A DNA stretch of 64,000 nt from Mesoflavibacter profundi (lineage in GTDB: Bacteria > Bacteroidota > Bacteroidia > Flavobacteriales > Flavobacteriaceae): positions 1,129,501-1,193,500 of the forward strand of contig NZ_CP061703.1 of the NCBI RefSeq assembly GCF_014764305.1, given 5' to 3'. How positions within the stretch are numbered: position 1 is the first letter of the stretch; each line of letters begins with the position of its first letter. The translations under genes were made by a program, and so were the position numbers. The notes beneath the pieces are model-generated. The model did no database searches. It saw nothing but the letters and a program-made list of their open reading frames with translations, and was not told where the DNA came from. Of this stretch, positions 8,831 through 17,870 are shown in pieces.

Positions 8831-9340
8831 ATGACTCCTAAAACTGCAGAAAACTCTAAAACCACATTAACAGATTTAGTATTACCTAGTGAAACTAATC
8901 CCTTAAATAATCTTTTTGGAGGCGAATTACTAGCGCGTATGGATCGTGCTGCAAGTATAAGTGCAAGACGCCATAGTAGACGTATTGTTGTAACTGCGTC
9001 TGTTAATCACGTAGCGTTTAATAGAGCTGTACCTTTAGGAAGTGTTGTAACTGTAGAAGCTAAAGTCTCTAGAGCCTTTAAAAGCTCTATGGAAATTTAT
9101 ATTGATGTATGGATTGAAGATCGCGAGTCTGGAGAACGTACAAAAGCTAACGAAGCCATTTACACCTTTGTAGCAGTTGATGAAACTGGAAGACCTGTAA
9201 ATGTTCCAGAATTAATCCCTGAAACTAAATTAGAAAAAGAACGTTTTGCTGCTGCTTTAAGACGTAAACAATTAAGCTTAGTGTTAGCTGGTAAAATGCA
9301 ACCCAAAGATGCTACAGAGCTAAAAGCATTATTTGAATAG
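8831..9340 (+). CDS. Acyl-CoA thioesterase, hotdog fold
   Basis: 169 residues from the ATG at 8831; an in-frame TTG at 8813 lies inside the promoter box and is rejected. It hydrolyses acyl-CoA to free fatty acid and CoA in the cytoplasm. The hotdog signature is GGELLARMDRAAS with the expected catalytic Asp38, followed by VTASVNHVAFNRAVPLGSVV and the strand WIEDRESGERTKANEAIYTF. This resembles the YciA/BACH family. Substrate chain length cannot be judged. The gene abuts the convergent EnvC-like gene with no bases between the two stop codons. Confidence 0.92.
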   Translation: MTPKTAENSKTTLTDLVLPSETNPLNNLFGGELLARMDRAASISARRHSRRIVVTASVNHVAFNRAVPLGSVVTVEAKVSRAFKSSMEIYIDVWIEDRESGERTKANEAIYTFVAVDETGRPVNVPELIPETKLEKERFAAALRRKQLSLVLAGKMQPKDATELKALFE

Positions 9341-10570
9341 TTACATCTTATAAATCCACTCTGCTGGATTTTGTGAAGCGTTATTTTTATAAATACTAAA
9401 CTTAAGCATAGTCTCTCCTTCACTATCGGTAAAGACTTCGCCTATCTCCTGTTTTGTAGAAATTTCGTCACCTTTTTTTACAAATACTCTTTGTAAATTA
9501 CCGTAAGCTGTGATATAATTACCGTGTTGGATTAAAACAACAGGATTACTTGTTTTTTGTACCATAACTGCAAGAACTGTTCCTTTAAAAACTGCTCTTA
9601 CTTTAGCAGCTCTTTCTGTAGCTATTCTTACACCATTACTTTGTATTTCTAACTTAGGATCTATTAAGGAGCGTTGCTTACCATAACGTAATCTAACAAC
9701 ACCTTTTTCTACTGGCCAAGGTAATTTTCCTTTATTGTTTAAAAAGTCTGCTGCTACTAATTTTGCTTCTGCAGTTAGTGCAAAACCAGATTCGTAAGTA
9801 GAAGTCTTACCTGCTTTTTTGTTAGATTTAGCTATTTCGGCTTTAATAATTCTATCTATTTCTTGATCTATTTTATTTACTTCTTTTTGTTTGTCTTTAA
9901 TTTGAGAAGCGTATTTACTTAGATCCTTTTTTATGTCTGCCATAACAGATTCGTGTTGCTTTCTGTCGGCTTCCAATTGCTTTTGGATTACTTTATTTTC
10001 TGCAATTAACTTGTCTTTTTCTTCTTTTTGCTTAACTAATCCTAAATTTAAATCTTGAAGCTTTTTGGCTTTTACTTTAATATCTTCGGCTTGTTTTTGT
10101 TGCACTTTTGCGTATTGGTTCATATACTGCAAACGCTTATAGGCTTGTCTAAAATTTTCTGAAGACAGTAAAAACATCACACGACTTTGCTCGCTTTTAT
10201 TTTTATAACTTTTTTGAATGGTTTTTGCGTAATTTTCTTTTAAAATTGAAAGCTCGTCACGCAATTGCGTGATTTCTTTTTGATTATTAGCTATTGATCT
10301 AGTTAACAAATTAGCTTGCTGATTGGTGACTTTAATTAAGTTATTGGTTACGCTTAATTTGTAATTTAGATCTTCTATTAAAGCAGTTTGACTTTTCTTT
10401 TTACTTTGATTAGAAAATAATAATGAATTTATTTTTTCTATTTCTTTTCGTAATTCTATTCGTCTTGCTTCTAGTTGGTCTTTTTTGGTAGTTTGTGCTT
10501 GCGCCAAAGTTATGCCTAGTACGAATAATAGCGTAATTGTTGTATTTAAAATGCGGCGTAACTTCATCAT
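9341..10570 (-). CDS. EnvC-like murein hydrolase activator (coiled coil plus degenerate M23/LytM domain)
   Basis: 409 residues: a signal peptide ending in AQAQ (about residue 26), a long coiled coil (about 28-250, many Lys/Glu/Gln heptads), and a C-terminal M23 (LytM) domain from about 305. The zinc-binding residues of active M23 enzymes are not conserved: the first motif reads SNGVRIAT where HxxxD is expected, and the last reads MLKFSIYK instead of HxH. This is the EnvC pattern, so it probably activates amidases at the septum rather than cutting peptidoglycan itself. It is the last gene of a leftward run, one base after the DUF4292 gene. The start is ATG 10570 or the adjacent ATG at 10567. 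Confidence 0.87.
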   Translation of the reverse strand: MMKLRRILNTTITLLFVLGITLAQAQTTKKDQLEARRIELRKEIEKINSLLFSNQSKKKSQTALIEDLNYKLSVTNNLIKVTNQQANLLTRSIANNQKEITQLRDELSILKENYAKTIQKSYKNKSEQSRVMFLLSSENFRQAYKRLQYMNQYAKVQQKQAEDIKVKAKKLQDLNLGLVKQKEEKDKLIAENKVIQKQLEADRKQHESVMADIKKDLSKYASQIKDKQKEVNKIDQEIDRIIKAEIAKSNKKAGKTSTYESGFALTAEAKLVAADFLNNKGKLPWPVEKGVVRLRYGKQRSLIDPKLEIQSNGVRIATERAAKVRAVFKGTVLAVMVQKTSNPVVLIQHGNYITAYGNLQRVFVKKGDEISTKQEIGEVFTDSEGETMLKFSIYKNNASQNPAEWIYKM

Positions 10571-10571
10571 T

Positions 10572-11345
10572 TTATAATTCTATTTTTTTGTAACCAGAAG
10601 GTATTGTAAACGGAAATCTTACTTCTTCGTCTAACTGTACAGATTTTAATTCTAAATTGATTTCTAATTGATCTTCGTTTTCTACAGCTAATATTTTTGT
10701 TTGAGAAGGAAAGGTTTGATTTTCTACTTCTTGATACGATAGATAGTCTATTTGCAATATACGGCGTTGTTCTGGTTGTGCTATTTGTTGAGAATCCATT
10801 TTAAAATGTGCTGGATTTATCATTAAAAATAACTCGAATAATTCGCGCTGTTTTTTTGGTTGTAATTGATAGGATTTATCAAAGATATCTAGCTTATAAT
10901 CTTTATCGTTTAAAGCAAATAATGATTGACCTAATAGCATATTTTGTACTTTTTGAAAATCTAATTCTGTTCCTAAAAGGTTGCTTAAATATGTAAAATC
11001 GCCATCAAAATATGTATTATCCCATTTGTTATAATAAGCTACTCTTTGTGGTGTGATTAACACTTTGGCTATGCCTAGCTTACTCATCCAAATGGTTTTA
11101 TCTTTTTCTATCCTTAAGCTTACTGTTGTACCTTCAGATCGATCTTGTTGGATATACTCTACTTTTAACTTTCCTACTAAGGTTTTAAAATTAGCATCTA
11201 CTTTTTCTATCTGTTTTACTAATTGTTTAGTAGTTAATTTACTGTTTAATTCTCCATTTGCTGTAATGGTCTTAGTAGATTTACAGCTAATGGTTAGTGT
11301 TATAAAACATAGTGCTATTAAAGCAAATTTTAACGTATTACTCAT
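10572..11345 (-). CDS. DUF4292 family lipoprotein
   Basis: 257 residues. The signal peptide ends in a lipobox (LTISC, Cys21), so the mature protein should be lipid-anchored. The body resembles the DUF4292 family of Bacteroidota: LVGKLKVEYIQQ, then a TIWMSKLGIAKVLITPQRVA strand pattern. The fold recalls LolA/LolB-like lipoprotein or lipid carriers, which I offer only as a possibility. It overlaps the preceding TPR gene by one base and is followed after one base by the EnvC-like gene, so the three are translationally linked and probably serve the same envelope process. Confidence 0.85.
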   Translation of the reverse strand: MSNTLKFALIALCFITLTISCKSTKTITANGELNSKLTTKQLVKQIEKVDANFKTLVGKLKVEYIQQDRSEGTTVSLRIEKDKTIWMSKLGIAKVLITPQRVAYYNKWDNTYFDGDFTYLSNLLGTELDFQKVQNMLLGQSLFALNDKDYKLDIFDKSYQLQPKKQRELFELFLMINPAHFKMDSQQIAQPEQRRILQIDYLSYQEVENQTFPSQTKILAVENEDQLEINLELKSVQLDEEVRFPFTIPSGYKKIEL

Positions 11346-12709
11346 TAATTAGTGTCTTGTAGTTGTAACGCTTTTTCTTTAAACGCTTTTGCTTTTGTTA
11401 AATTGTTTATTGCTGTGTAGGCTTTTGCTAATTGATTGTAAAAATCTTTTTCCATTGCAACGTCTTCTATAATATAATCCAAGCCCATTTCTAAGGTTTG
11501 TATGGCTTGTTCTGGCTTATTTAAATAATTTAATGATACGCCATGTGTTAAATATAACACTGGTTGCGATGGAAATATTTCTAAACCTTCTTGGCTTCGT
11601 TCTTTAGCTTGTTCAAATTGTTTTAAATCTATGTGTAATAATATTATGTTTCTTAAAATACCATAGTTTTCTTCTTCTATTTGTAATGCTTTTTCGTAAA
11701 ACGAAATTGCTTTTTGTTTATCGCCTTTTACCAGGTAATATTGTGCTAATTCTACTAATGTTTTACCACTTGATTCTATTTTTGTTAACATACTTGTTAT
11801 TTCTACCAAGTCTTTTTCGTATTGCTGATTTGCGCTTACAAATTTTACAAAATCTGCTAACACTTTTATCTTAGAATCTGGATTAATCTTAGAGCTTTGC
11901 AGTGCAATTTTCATAGACTGTATTGCATTATCATAACTACCTTCATCAAGGTAATATTTGTATAATGCTAAGTGAACTAATTCACTTTTTGGATGAATCT
12001 CTAATAGTTTTTTGGCAGTTTCAAAAGCTTTTTTCTTATCGTTGTTCTCGCTGTAACGATAGATTAATTTTAGATAATTTTCTTCAGATTCTGGATTTTT
12101 ATCTACGCGTTCTTCTAGGTTTTCTATTTGTTCTTTTTTTCTTCCTGTCGCGTTGTAAATACGGTTACGTAGTAAATCTCTATCGTCTGTAATACCGTAT
12201 TCTTCATCCAATTCGTCTAGAATTTTTAAAGCGTCTTTAAAATTTCCTGTTTGCACATAAATGTTTGCTAAATCCTCTTTATAATCTTGATGGTATTTTA
12301 CTAATTGCCTAACTGTTTTTATTGCTTTATTGTACTCTTTTTGCTGTATGTATACATGGTACATTTCATCTAAAACCCATTCATTACCTGGTTGAATTTT
12401 TAAGGCTTCTTTTAAGGCTTCTTCTGCTGCTCCAAAGTTTTTTAATTGATTGTAATTTTTTCCTAATTGATAATGAATTACAATTTGCGAATTGTCTAAC
12501 TCTAAACACTTTTGAAGGTTTTGTACAGCACGATCATAATTTTCTATACCGTATTGCTTCATTGCTTCGTAGAAATACTCTTGAAACTCATCTTCAAAGT
12601 TACCTAAATCGTCATCTGGTGCTTTATTAAAATCTATTTGGGCATAATTAATCTGCGGAATGCATAACATACCGAAAAATAAGTATAAGATGTAAAGCTT
12701 TATTTTCAT
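11345..12709 (-). CDS. Exported tetratricopeptide repeat protein
   Basis: 454 residues with a signal peptide cut after INYA (about residue 23). The rest is built from TPR units beginning near residue 45 (YEAMKQYGIENYDRAVQNLQ, LGKNYNQLKNFGAAEEAL, DEMYHVYIQQKEYNKAI and further copies to the C-terminus), about ten in all. TPR proteins act as protein-binding scaffolds, here in the periplasm. It heads a three-gene set with the DUF4292 lipoprotein and the EnvC-like protein, suggesting a scaffold in envelope or peptidoglycan work. The partner is unknown. Confidence 0.9.
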   Translation of the reverse strand: MKIKLYILYLFFGMLCIPQINYAQIDFNKAPDDDLGNFEDEFQEYFYEAMKQYGIENYDRAVQNLQKCLELDNSQIVIHYQLGKNYNQLKNFGAAEEALKEALKIQPGNEWVLDEMYHVYIQQKEYNKAIKTVRQLVKYHQDYKEDLANIYVQTGNFKDALKILDELDEEYGITDDRDLLRNRIYNATGRKKEQIENLEERVDKNPESEENYLKLIYRYSENNDKKKAFETAKKLLEIHPKSELVHLALYKYYLDEGSYDNAIQSMKIALQSSKINPDSKIKVLADFVKFVSANQQYEKDLVEITSMLTKIESSGKTLVELAQYYLVKGDKQKAISFYEKALQIEEENYGILRNIILLHIDLKQFEQAKERSQEGLEIFPSQPVLYLTHGVSLNYLNKPEQAIQTLEMGLDYIIEDVAMEKDFYNQLAKAYTAINNLTKAKAFKEKALQLQDTN

Positions 12710-12766
12710 CTAAATAACCTTTTTGCAAAGGTTTAAGTGATTGTTTTAGTTTAATTAGGACAATTA

Positions 12767-13786
12767 TTATTCCAAAACAGAATAATCGCCAATACTAATT
12801 TTGGTAAACTTACCGTCGTACTTAACGTGGTTACCAATCATAGCTTCGTCTAAATTAGCATTTTTTATACTAGTATGGTTTTGTATTAAACTATTTTTAA
12901 CGGTTGAATTTTCGATAACACAATTATTACCAATTGAAACAAAAGGTCCAACCGTTGTGTTTTTAAGCACTACATTTTCTCCAATATAACAAGGCTCTAT
13001 AATTGTTGAATTTTCATTTTTAACAGAATCAGAAACAAGTTGCTCTTCTCCATCTGCTTGTAAAAAGCCTAACATACGTTGGTTTGTATCTAATGTAATG
13101 GTTTTGTTTCCGCAGTCCATCCACTCGCTAACTTCGCCTGTTTTAAAGACTTTTCCGTCTGCCATCATGCCTTTAATACCGTCGTTAATTTGATATTCGC
13201 CACCATTAATAATATTATTATCTAATACTTTTTGAAGTTGATCTTTTAACTGGCTTACTTCTTTAAAATAGTAAATACCTATAACTGCTAAATCGCTAAC
13301 AAATTGTTGAGGCTTTTCTACAAGTTCAACAATTTCCTTTTTGTCGTTTAATTTAACAACACCGTAAGCTTCTGGTTGATCTACTTGCTTTACCCAAATT
13401 ACTGAGTCTGCTTCTGGATCTAAATTGAAATCTGCACGAATTAAAGTATCTGCATAAGCAATTACTGCTGGTCCTGATAAACTATCTTTAGCACACATAA
13501 TGGCGTGACCTGTTCCTAAAGGTTGATCTTGACGATAGATTGAGGATTTTGCACCTAAACTAGTTGCTAAATCTGTTAAACTGTCTACCACATCGTCTCC
13601 AAACCAAGCTGGATCACCTAAAACAAAAGCAACTTCGGTAATTGGCTGTTTTAAGACCTTTGCAATATCTTTTACTAATCTGTGTACAATTGATTGTCCT
13701 GCAACAGGAATTAGTGGTTTTGGAACTGTTAAACTATGTGGTCTTAGACGAGATCCTCTTCCCGCCATAGGTACTATTATTTTCAT
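12767..13786 (-). CDS. Sugar-1-phosphate nucleotidyltransferase with left-handed beta-helix tail
   Basis: 339 residues. The N-terminus carries the nucleotidyltransferase signature (MAGRGSRLRPHSLTVPKPL, residues 7-25), which binds NTP and sugar phosphate. LGTGHAIMCAK and the EKPQQFVSDLAVIGIYYF segment follow. From about residue 245 hexapeptide-type repeats appear (VVLKNTTVGPFVSIGNNCVI), a left-handed beta-helix that could be structural or carry acyltransferase activity. It makes an NDP-sugar; whether the product is dTDP-, UDP- or GDP-linked cannot be told. It lies between dut and the TPR gene in a leftward run. Confidence 0.85.
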   Translation of the reverse strand: MKIIVPMAGRGSRLRPHSLTVPKPLIPVAGQSIVHRLVKDIAKVLKQPITEVAFVLGDPAWFGDDVVDSLTDLATSLGAKSSIYRQDQPLGTGHAIMCAKDSLSGPAVIAYADTLIRADFNLDPEADSVIWVKQVDQPEAYGVVKLNDKKEIVELVEKPQQFVSDLAVIGIYYFKEVSQLKDQLQKVLDNNIINGGEYQINDGIKGMMADGKVFKTGEVSEWMDCGNKTITLDTNQRMLGFLQADGEEQLVSDSVKNENSTIIEPCYIGENVVLKNTTVGPFVSIGNNCVIENSTVKNSLIQNHTSIKNANLDEAMIGNHVKYDGKFTKISIGDYSVLE

Positions 13787-13852
13787 TTTTAAAGTTAATT
13801 TGTTTTTTGTCTAGTTGTTTATTTGATTTTCTAGAAATAGTGAGTCTTGTCC

Positions 13853-14287
13853 TTACTTTGTCCCTGTACTTCCAAAACCGCCTTCTCCACGAGATGTTTC
13901 AGAAAGAGTTTCTACTTCAATCCATTCGGCACGTTCGTGTTTTGCAATTACTAACTGTGCAATACGCTCGCCGTTTTCGATCGTAAAATCTTCGTTAGAA
14001 AGGTTAACAAGGATAACACCTATTTCTCCTCTATAATCTGCATCTACTGTTCCTGGCGCATTTAAGACAGTTATTCCTTTTTTTGCGGCTAAACCACTTC
14101 TTGGTCTTACTTGCGCTTCAAAACCTATTGGTAACTCTATAAATAAACCTGTTTTAACTATAGTACGATCTAAAGGTTTTAAGGTTATTGCCTCTTCTAT
14201 ATTTGCTCTTAAATCCATTCCAGCAGACGCTATAGTTTCATAATGCGGTAAAGCGTGATTGGATTTATTAATGATTTTTATTTGCAT
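13853..14287 (-). CDS. dut: dUTP diphosphatase
   Basis: 144 residues, the size of trimeric dUTPase. It splits dUTP to dUMP and pyrophosphate, keeping uracil out of DNA and feeding dTMP synthesis. All five family motifs are visible: [32 protein letters not shown] with the catalytic Asp; GERIAQLVI; and the C-terminal [10 protein letters not shown], which closes over the active site. The gene starts 6 bases after the flippase stop, so they are likely co-transcribed. Confidence 0.97.
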   Translation of the reverse strand: MQIKIINKSNHALPHYETIASAGMDLRANIEEAITLKPLDRTIVKTGLFIELPIGFEAQVRPRSGLAAKKGITVLNAPGTVDADYRGEIGVILVNLSNEDFTIENGERIAQLVIAKHERAEWIEVETLSETSRGEGGFGSTGTK

Positions 14288-14293
14288 GAAATG

Positions 14294-15748
14294 TTATTTG
14301 AGTAGTTTTTTGATTTCATTTTTTTCAAGTTGAAAAACTATGCCTAAAAGTACAATTATTGCAGTAAAACCAATAAAATAATTACCTCTAAAATTATAAA
14401 AATAGATGAAAGAGAAACTAATCGACACCAATAAATAAATGACTATTTTCTTTAAATTGTAAGGAATTGGATAGTATTTTCTTCCATAAAAATAAGATAA
14501 AAACATCATCAAGCTATAAGCACAAAGCGTTGCAATTGCAGATCCTTTAAACCCTATTTTAGGTATTAAAATGTAATTAATTAACAATGTTATTACTGCA
14601 CCAAAAACCGAAATAAAGGCTCCATATTTAGTCCTATCTGTAATTTTGTACCAAACAGATAGGTTATGATAAATACCAAGACAAAAGTTGGCTAATAGTA
14701 TAAAAGGCACAATCCACATGGCGTCATAATAAGCTTCACTTCTAATAATTATAGGCTTTATTATATCTGCAAAAACAACTACTGTTACTAAAATTATTGC
14801 TCCAAATGCAATAAAAAACTCTAATATTTTGGCATAATTTTTTTGTGGATCTTTAGTTTTTGAATGGCTAAAAAAGTAAGGCTCTATGCCTAATCTAAAA
14901 GCTGTTGCAAAAAGCGTCATAAACAGCGCTAGTTTATAACATGCAGAATACATACCTATTTGGTCATCTGCTATATTTTCAGGCAATAATTCTTTTAAAA
15001 GAATTCGGTCAAAGGTTTCGTTTATAGAATACGCTACACCTGCAATAAGTACAGGTAAAGCGTAGTTCATCATTTTTTTCCAAAGTTTAATGTCTATTTT
15101 AAACTTCACTTTTCTATAAAATGGTAACAACCAAACCAACGTTAATGCGCTAGCAATGACGTTAGAAATGAAAATATAATTGATTTCGAATTTAGGCTTA
15201 TAAATAGAATTGAAAATGGAGTTAATTTCGGCTAAATCTTTTAAATAAACTAATAAAAAGACATTAAGTCCTAAGTTTACAGCTACGTTTAAAATCTTAA
15301 TTATAGCGTACTTCATAGGTTGACTTGTAGCTCTTAACCAAGCAAATGGTATAATTACTAATGCGTCTAAAAGCAATATTAGAAAGACTAAGTTTAAGTA
15401 TTGTAAGTCAATTTCTATTATAGATGAAATTTGATTTCTGAAAAGAAAAGCAATACCTAAAACAGCGAAACTACTTACTGTTAAAGATGTTGCAGAGGTA
15501 TTTAAAACACTTTTTTGATTTTCTTCTTTATTAAAAAATCTAAAAAACGCGGTTTCCATACCATAGGCTAAAACCACATTAAATAAAACGAAATAAGCAA
15601 AAATAAAGGATACTTCGCCATATTCAGCTCTTGATAACACTGAAGGATCTGTGTATAATGGCACAAGTATAAAACTTAACATTCTTGGTAAAACTGTTGC
15701 TAAACCATAGATAAATGTTTGCTTAAAAAGAGATTTAAATCCGCTCAA
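14294..15748 (-). CDS. Polysaccharide/lipid-linked sugar flippase (MOP superfamily)
   Basis: 484 residues with about 12-14 predicted membrane helices, opening with LFKQTFIYGLATVLPRMLSF, the usual N-terminus of Wzx/MurJ-type flippases. Such proteins move lipid-linked saccharides across the inner membrane. The family is clear; the substrate is not. It lies 23 kb from the polysaccharide locus and next to dut, a frequent location in flavobacteria, so a general role (lipid II or a conserved surface glycan) is as likely as a link with that locus. A second, unrelated-looking flippase is at 58634-59893. Confidence 0.85.
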   Translation of the reverse strand: MSGFKSLFKQTFIYGLATVLPRMLSFILVPLYTDPSVLSRAEYGEVSFIFAYFVLFNVVLAYGMETAFFRFFNKEENQKSVLNTSATSLTVSSFAVLGIAFLFRNQISSIIEIDLQYLNLVFLILLLDALVIIPFAWLRATSQPMKYAIIKILNVAVNLGLNVFLLVYLKDLAEINSIFNSIYKPKFEINYIFISNVIASALTLVWLLPFYRKVKFKIDIKLWKKMMNYALPVLIAGVAYSINETFDRILLKELLPENIADDQIGMYSACYKLALFMTLFATAFRLGIEPYFFSHSKTKDPQKNYAKILEFFIAFGAIILVTVVVFADIIKPIIIRSEAYYDAMWIVPFILLANFCLGIYHNLSVWYKITDRTKYGAFISVFGAVITLLINYILIPKIGFKGSAIATLCAYSLMMFLSYFYGRKYYPIPYNLKKIVIYLLVSISFSFIYFYNFRGNYFIGFTAIIVLLGIVFQLEKNEIKKLLK

Positions 15749-15802
15749 AAAGGTGTGTTTAATTTAATCTAAATGTATTGATTTTGTTAAAGTAAAAAAA
15801 AA

Positions 15803-16264
15803 TTAATTGTTTGGCGGTCCATCTGGATAATAAACACCTTCTTTTTCTTTTATATTACTTACTTTATAATATTTTGTGGTTCCTTCTTCTGTATAACTTA
15901 TTACACATTCTCTATTATTTAAATCAAAAGGAAAATAGCCATTTGTGGTTAATGCATTGCCTTCTTTATTAGATAACATCCTTGTTAGTCTTGAAAAATA
16001 TTGTCCTTTTATGGGTTTTAATTTTCCCTTCATTTGTCTAAAATAAACACTGTCTAACGTGATTCCTTCATGATTTGGATATAGATTAGCAAAATATAAA
16101 TTTACGCCAGAGCTACCTATTGCTACGCCTGTAGTCCAATGTTGTAAATAGGTTTGCGTTAATTGAATTGGTGCTTGCTTTTGTAATGTATACTTTGAGG
16201 ATGTACAACTACAAATGCAAACAATTATCACTAAAAGTGTTATTTGAAATTTAAGGGCTTTCAT
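15803..16264 (-). CDS. Small lipoprotein, tandem paralogue of the next gene upstream
   Basis: 153 residues. A signal peptide ends in ICSC, a lipobox with Cys at about 20. The body has no domain I recognise. It aligns with the protein encoded at 16284-16751: both share a QHW..GV...GSG(V/I)N core near residue 40, a (L)DS(V/L)YFR block, and a C-terminal block ending in EK and a short Pro-Pro-Asn/Lys-Asn tail (YYPDGPPNN versus FFPSAPPKQN). The pair appears to be a tandem duplication, now diverged. Function unknown. Confidence 0.7.
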   Translation of the reverse strand: MKALKFQITLLVIIVCICSCTSSKYTLQKQAPIQLTQTYLQHWTTGVAIGSSGVNLYFANLYPNHEGITLDSVYFRQMKGKLKPIKGQYFSRLTRMLSNKEGNALTTNGYFPFDLNNRECVISYTEEGTTKYYKVSNIKEKEGVYYPDGPPNN

Positions 16265-16283
16265 TATGTAAGTAGGTTAAAAA

Positions 16284-16751
16284 TTAATTCTGTTTTGGTG
16301 GCGCACTTGGAAAAAACTCCGCTTGTTTTTCTTTAATATGTTCAATTTTGTAATACTTCTTTATATCATTTTCAGTATAAATGATAACTGCTTCGTTTTC
16401 TTTTACATCAAAAAGACTATTTGCATCTATATTTAGTTGAAAATCTTCATTTTGATTCGCTTTAGTTAAAATACGTCCTATAAATAGATTTGGATTATTT
16501 GGTTTAGTGTTTAATTTAACAGTTTGTCCTCTAAAATATAAACTATCTATGGTTGTTGAATTTTCAATTTTAGAAAGTGAAATAAACACATTAATTCCTG
16601 ATCCTCCATTTTTTACTCCAGCTATCCAATGTTGATAATATGGATTTTGTATCTCAAAACTAGCAGTTTTAGATAGTTTTTGTGCAGAAAAACATTGAAA
16701 AAACAGTATAGATAATACTGAAACTATTAAACCTTTAATAATATTTTGCAT
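16284..16751 (-). CDS. Small exported protein, tandem paralogue of the lipoprotein downstream
   Basis: 155 residues with a signal peptide (LIVSVLSILFFQCFSAQ). Unlike its neighbour it has no proper lipobox: the residue before the only early Cys is Gln, so cleavage after FSA is more likely. The body matches the 153-residue neighbour (YQHWIAGVKNGGSGINVFIS; IDSLYFRGQ; VIIYTENDIKKYYKIEHIKE; FFPSAPP). The two genes are 19 bases apart on the same strand. Function unknown; localisation may differ between the copies. Confidence 0.7.
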   Translation of the reverse strand: MQNIIKGLIVSVLSILFFQCFSAQKLSKTASFEIQNPYYQHWIAGVKNGGSGINVFISLSKIENSTTIDSLYFRGQTVKLNTKPNNPNLFIGRILTKANQNEDFQLNIDANSLFDVKENEAVIIYTENDIKKYYKIEHIKEKQAEFFPSAPPKQN

Positions 16752-16791
16752 AACTGTTAATTTGTATAAATATAATCAAAACGTATTCCAT

Positions 16792-16824
16792 AAAAAAAGC
16801 CCTATCAAATTTGATAAGGCTTTT
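16792..16824 (-). terminator. Rho-independent terminator of the ATP synthase operon
   Basis: Arms at 16795-16809 and 16810-16824 form a 15-bp stem with one mismatch (core TATCAAATTTGATA). Read on the minus strand, the stem is followed by a run of seven T. It lies after atpG and after the 44-bp repeat. Confidence 0.85.
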
Positions 16825-16839
16825 ATATGTTGTAAAACA

Positions 16840-16953
16840 AGCTATCGCTTAATTGTTTAGTGCTTCGCTTTTTGAAAACATTTAGCTTTCGCTTAATTGT
16901 TTAGTGCTTTGCTTTTTATAAACATTTAGCTTTCGCTTAATTGTTTAATGCTT
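16840..16953. repeat. 44-bp tandem repeat that copies the 3' end of atpG
   Basis: Two full units (16840-16883 and 16884-16927) match at 40 of 44 positions. A third unit starts exactly 44 bases later at 16928; its first 26 bases match the second unit at 25 positions, and they are the last codons and stop of atpG plus the following bases. The shared core is CGCTTAATTGTTTAGTGCTT. The repeat therefore looks like two duplications of the gene end into the 3' untranslated region, between the stop and the terminator. Confidence 0.9.
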
Positions 16954-17797
16954 CTGCACCACCAACAATTTCTAAGATTTCGTTAGTAATTGCTGCTTGA
17001 CGTGCTTTGTTATAAGTTAATTTTAATTGATCTCTTAACTCAGTTGCGTTATCTGTTGCTTTATGCATTGCTGTCATACGCGCACCATGTTCGCTAGCAA
17101 AGCTATCTCTAACACCTTTGTAAAGTTGAGTCTTTAAAGATTTAGGGATTAACTCTTCTACGATTTCTGCTTTAGAAGGTTCAAATATGTAATCTAAATT
17201 AGCATTTTCTTCTCTTTGTACTGGTACAATTGGTAAGAACTGCTCTGTCATTACTATTTGTGTTGCAGCGTTTTTAAATTTGTTGTAAACGATTTCAATT
17301 TTATCAAATTGTCCTGTTACAAATTTATCCATTAAAGACTGCGCAATTAATGCTACGTTATCAAAAGTTAAATCATCAAACACATCACTTTGATTGTCTA
17401 TAACTATACCTCTTTTACTAAAAGCATCGTTAACTTTTTTTCCGATAGCTAAAACAGAAACTTCTTTATTAGCGTAAACATGATCTACTAAATTATTAGT
17501 TTGCTTAATAATATTAGAGTTAAAAGCACCACATAATCCTCTGTTTGAGGAGATAGCAACTATTAATACTTTGTTTACTTCTCTTTGCTCTGCAAATTTG
17601 CTTCCTGTATCTGCATCTAAAGTAGCACTTAAACTTTGTAAAAGCTCTGTTAACTTATCGGCATAAGGACGCATTGCAGTAATAGCATCTTGAGCTTTCT
17701 TTAACTTTGCAGCAGATACCATTTTCATAGCACTTGTAATCTGCATCGTTGAAGATACTGAAGATATTCTATTACGTATTTCTTTTAAATTTGCCAT
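16937..17797 (-). CDS. atpG: F1F0 ATP synthase gamma subunit
   Basis: 286 residues, the normal length. Gamma is the central shaft of F1 that rotates inside the alpha3-beta3 ring. The N-terminal helix (MANLKEIRNRISSVSSTMQI, then TSAMKMVSAAKLKKA) and the C-terminal helix (LTYNKARQAAITNEILEIVG) are the conserved ends; SSNRGLCGAFN lies in the middle. It is the last gene of the operon, 73 bases after atpA. The final codons are copied twice downstream as a 44-bp tandem repeat. Confidence 0.97.
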   Translation of the reverse strand: MANLKEIRNRISSVSSTMQITSAMKMVSAAKLKKAQDAITAMRPYADKLTELLQSLSATLDADTGSKFAEQREVNKVLIVAISSNRGLCGAFNSNIIKQTNNLVDHVYANKEVSVLAIGKKVNDAFSKRGIVIDNQSDVFDDLTFDNVALIAQSLMDKFVTGQFDKIEIVYNKFKNAATQIVMTEQFLPIVPVQREENANLDYIFEPSKAEIVEELIPKSLKTQLYKGVRDSFASEHGARMTAMHKATDNATELRDQLKLTYNKARQAAITNEILEIVGGAEALNN

Positions 17798-17870
17798 ATT
17801 TAGTAATTAGTATTGAGTATTCAGTAGTGAGACAATTTATAATCTCACTACTCAATACTAAAATCTATTA

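Noticed and set aside
9341-10570. Active M23 endopeptidase
   Set aside because: The zinc ligands are replaced (SNGVRIAT and MLKFSIYK where HxxxD and HxH are needed), so it is called an EnvC-like activator.
16840-16953. Possible CRISPR array
   Set aside because: The units are directly adjacent with no spacers, and the third unit is coding sequence of atpG.
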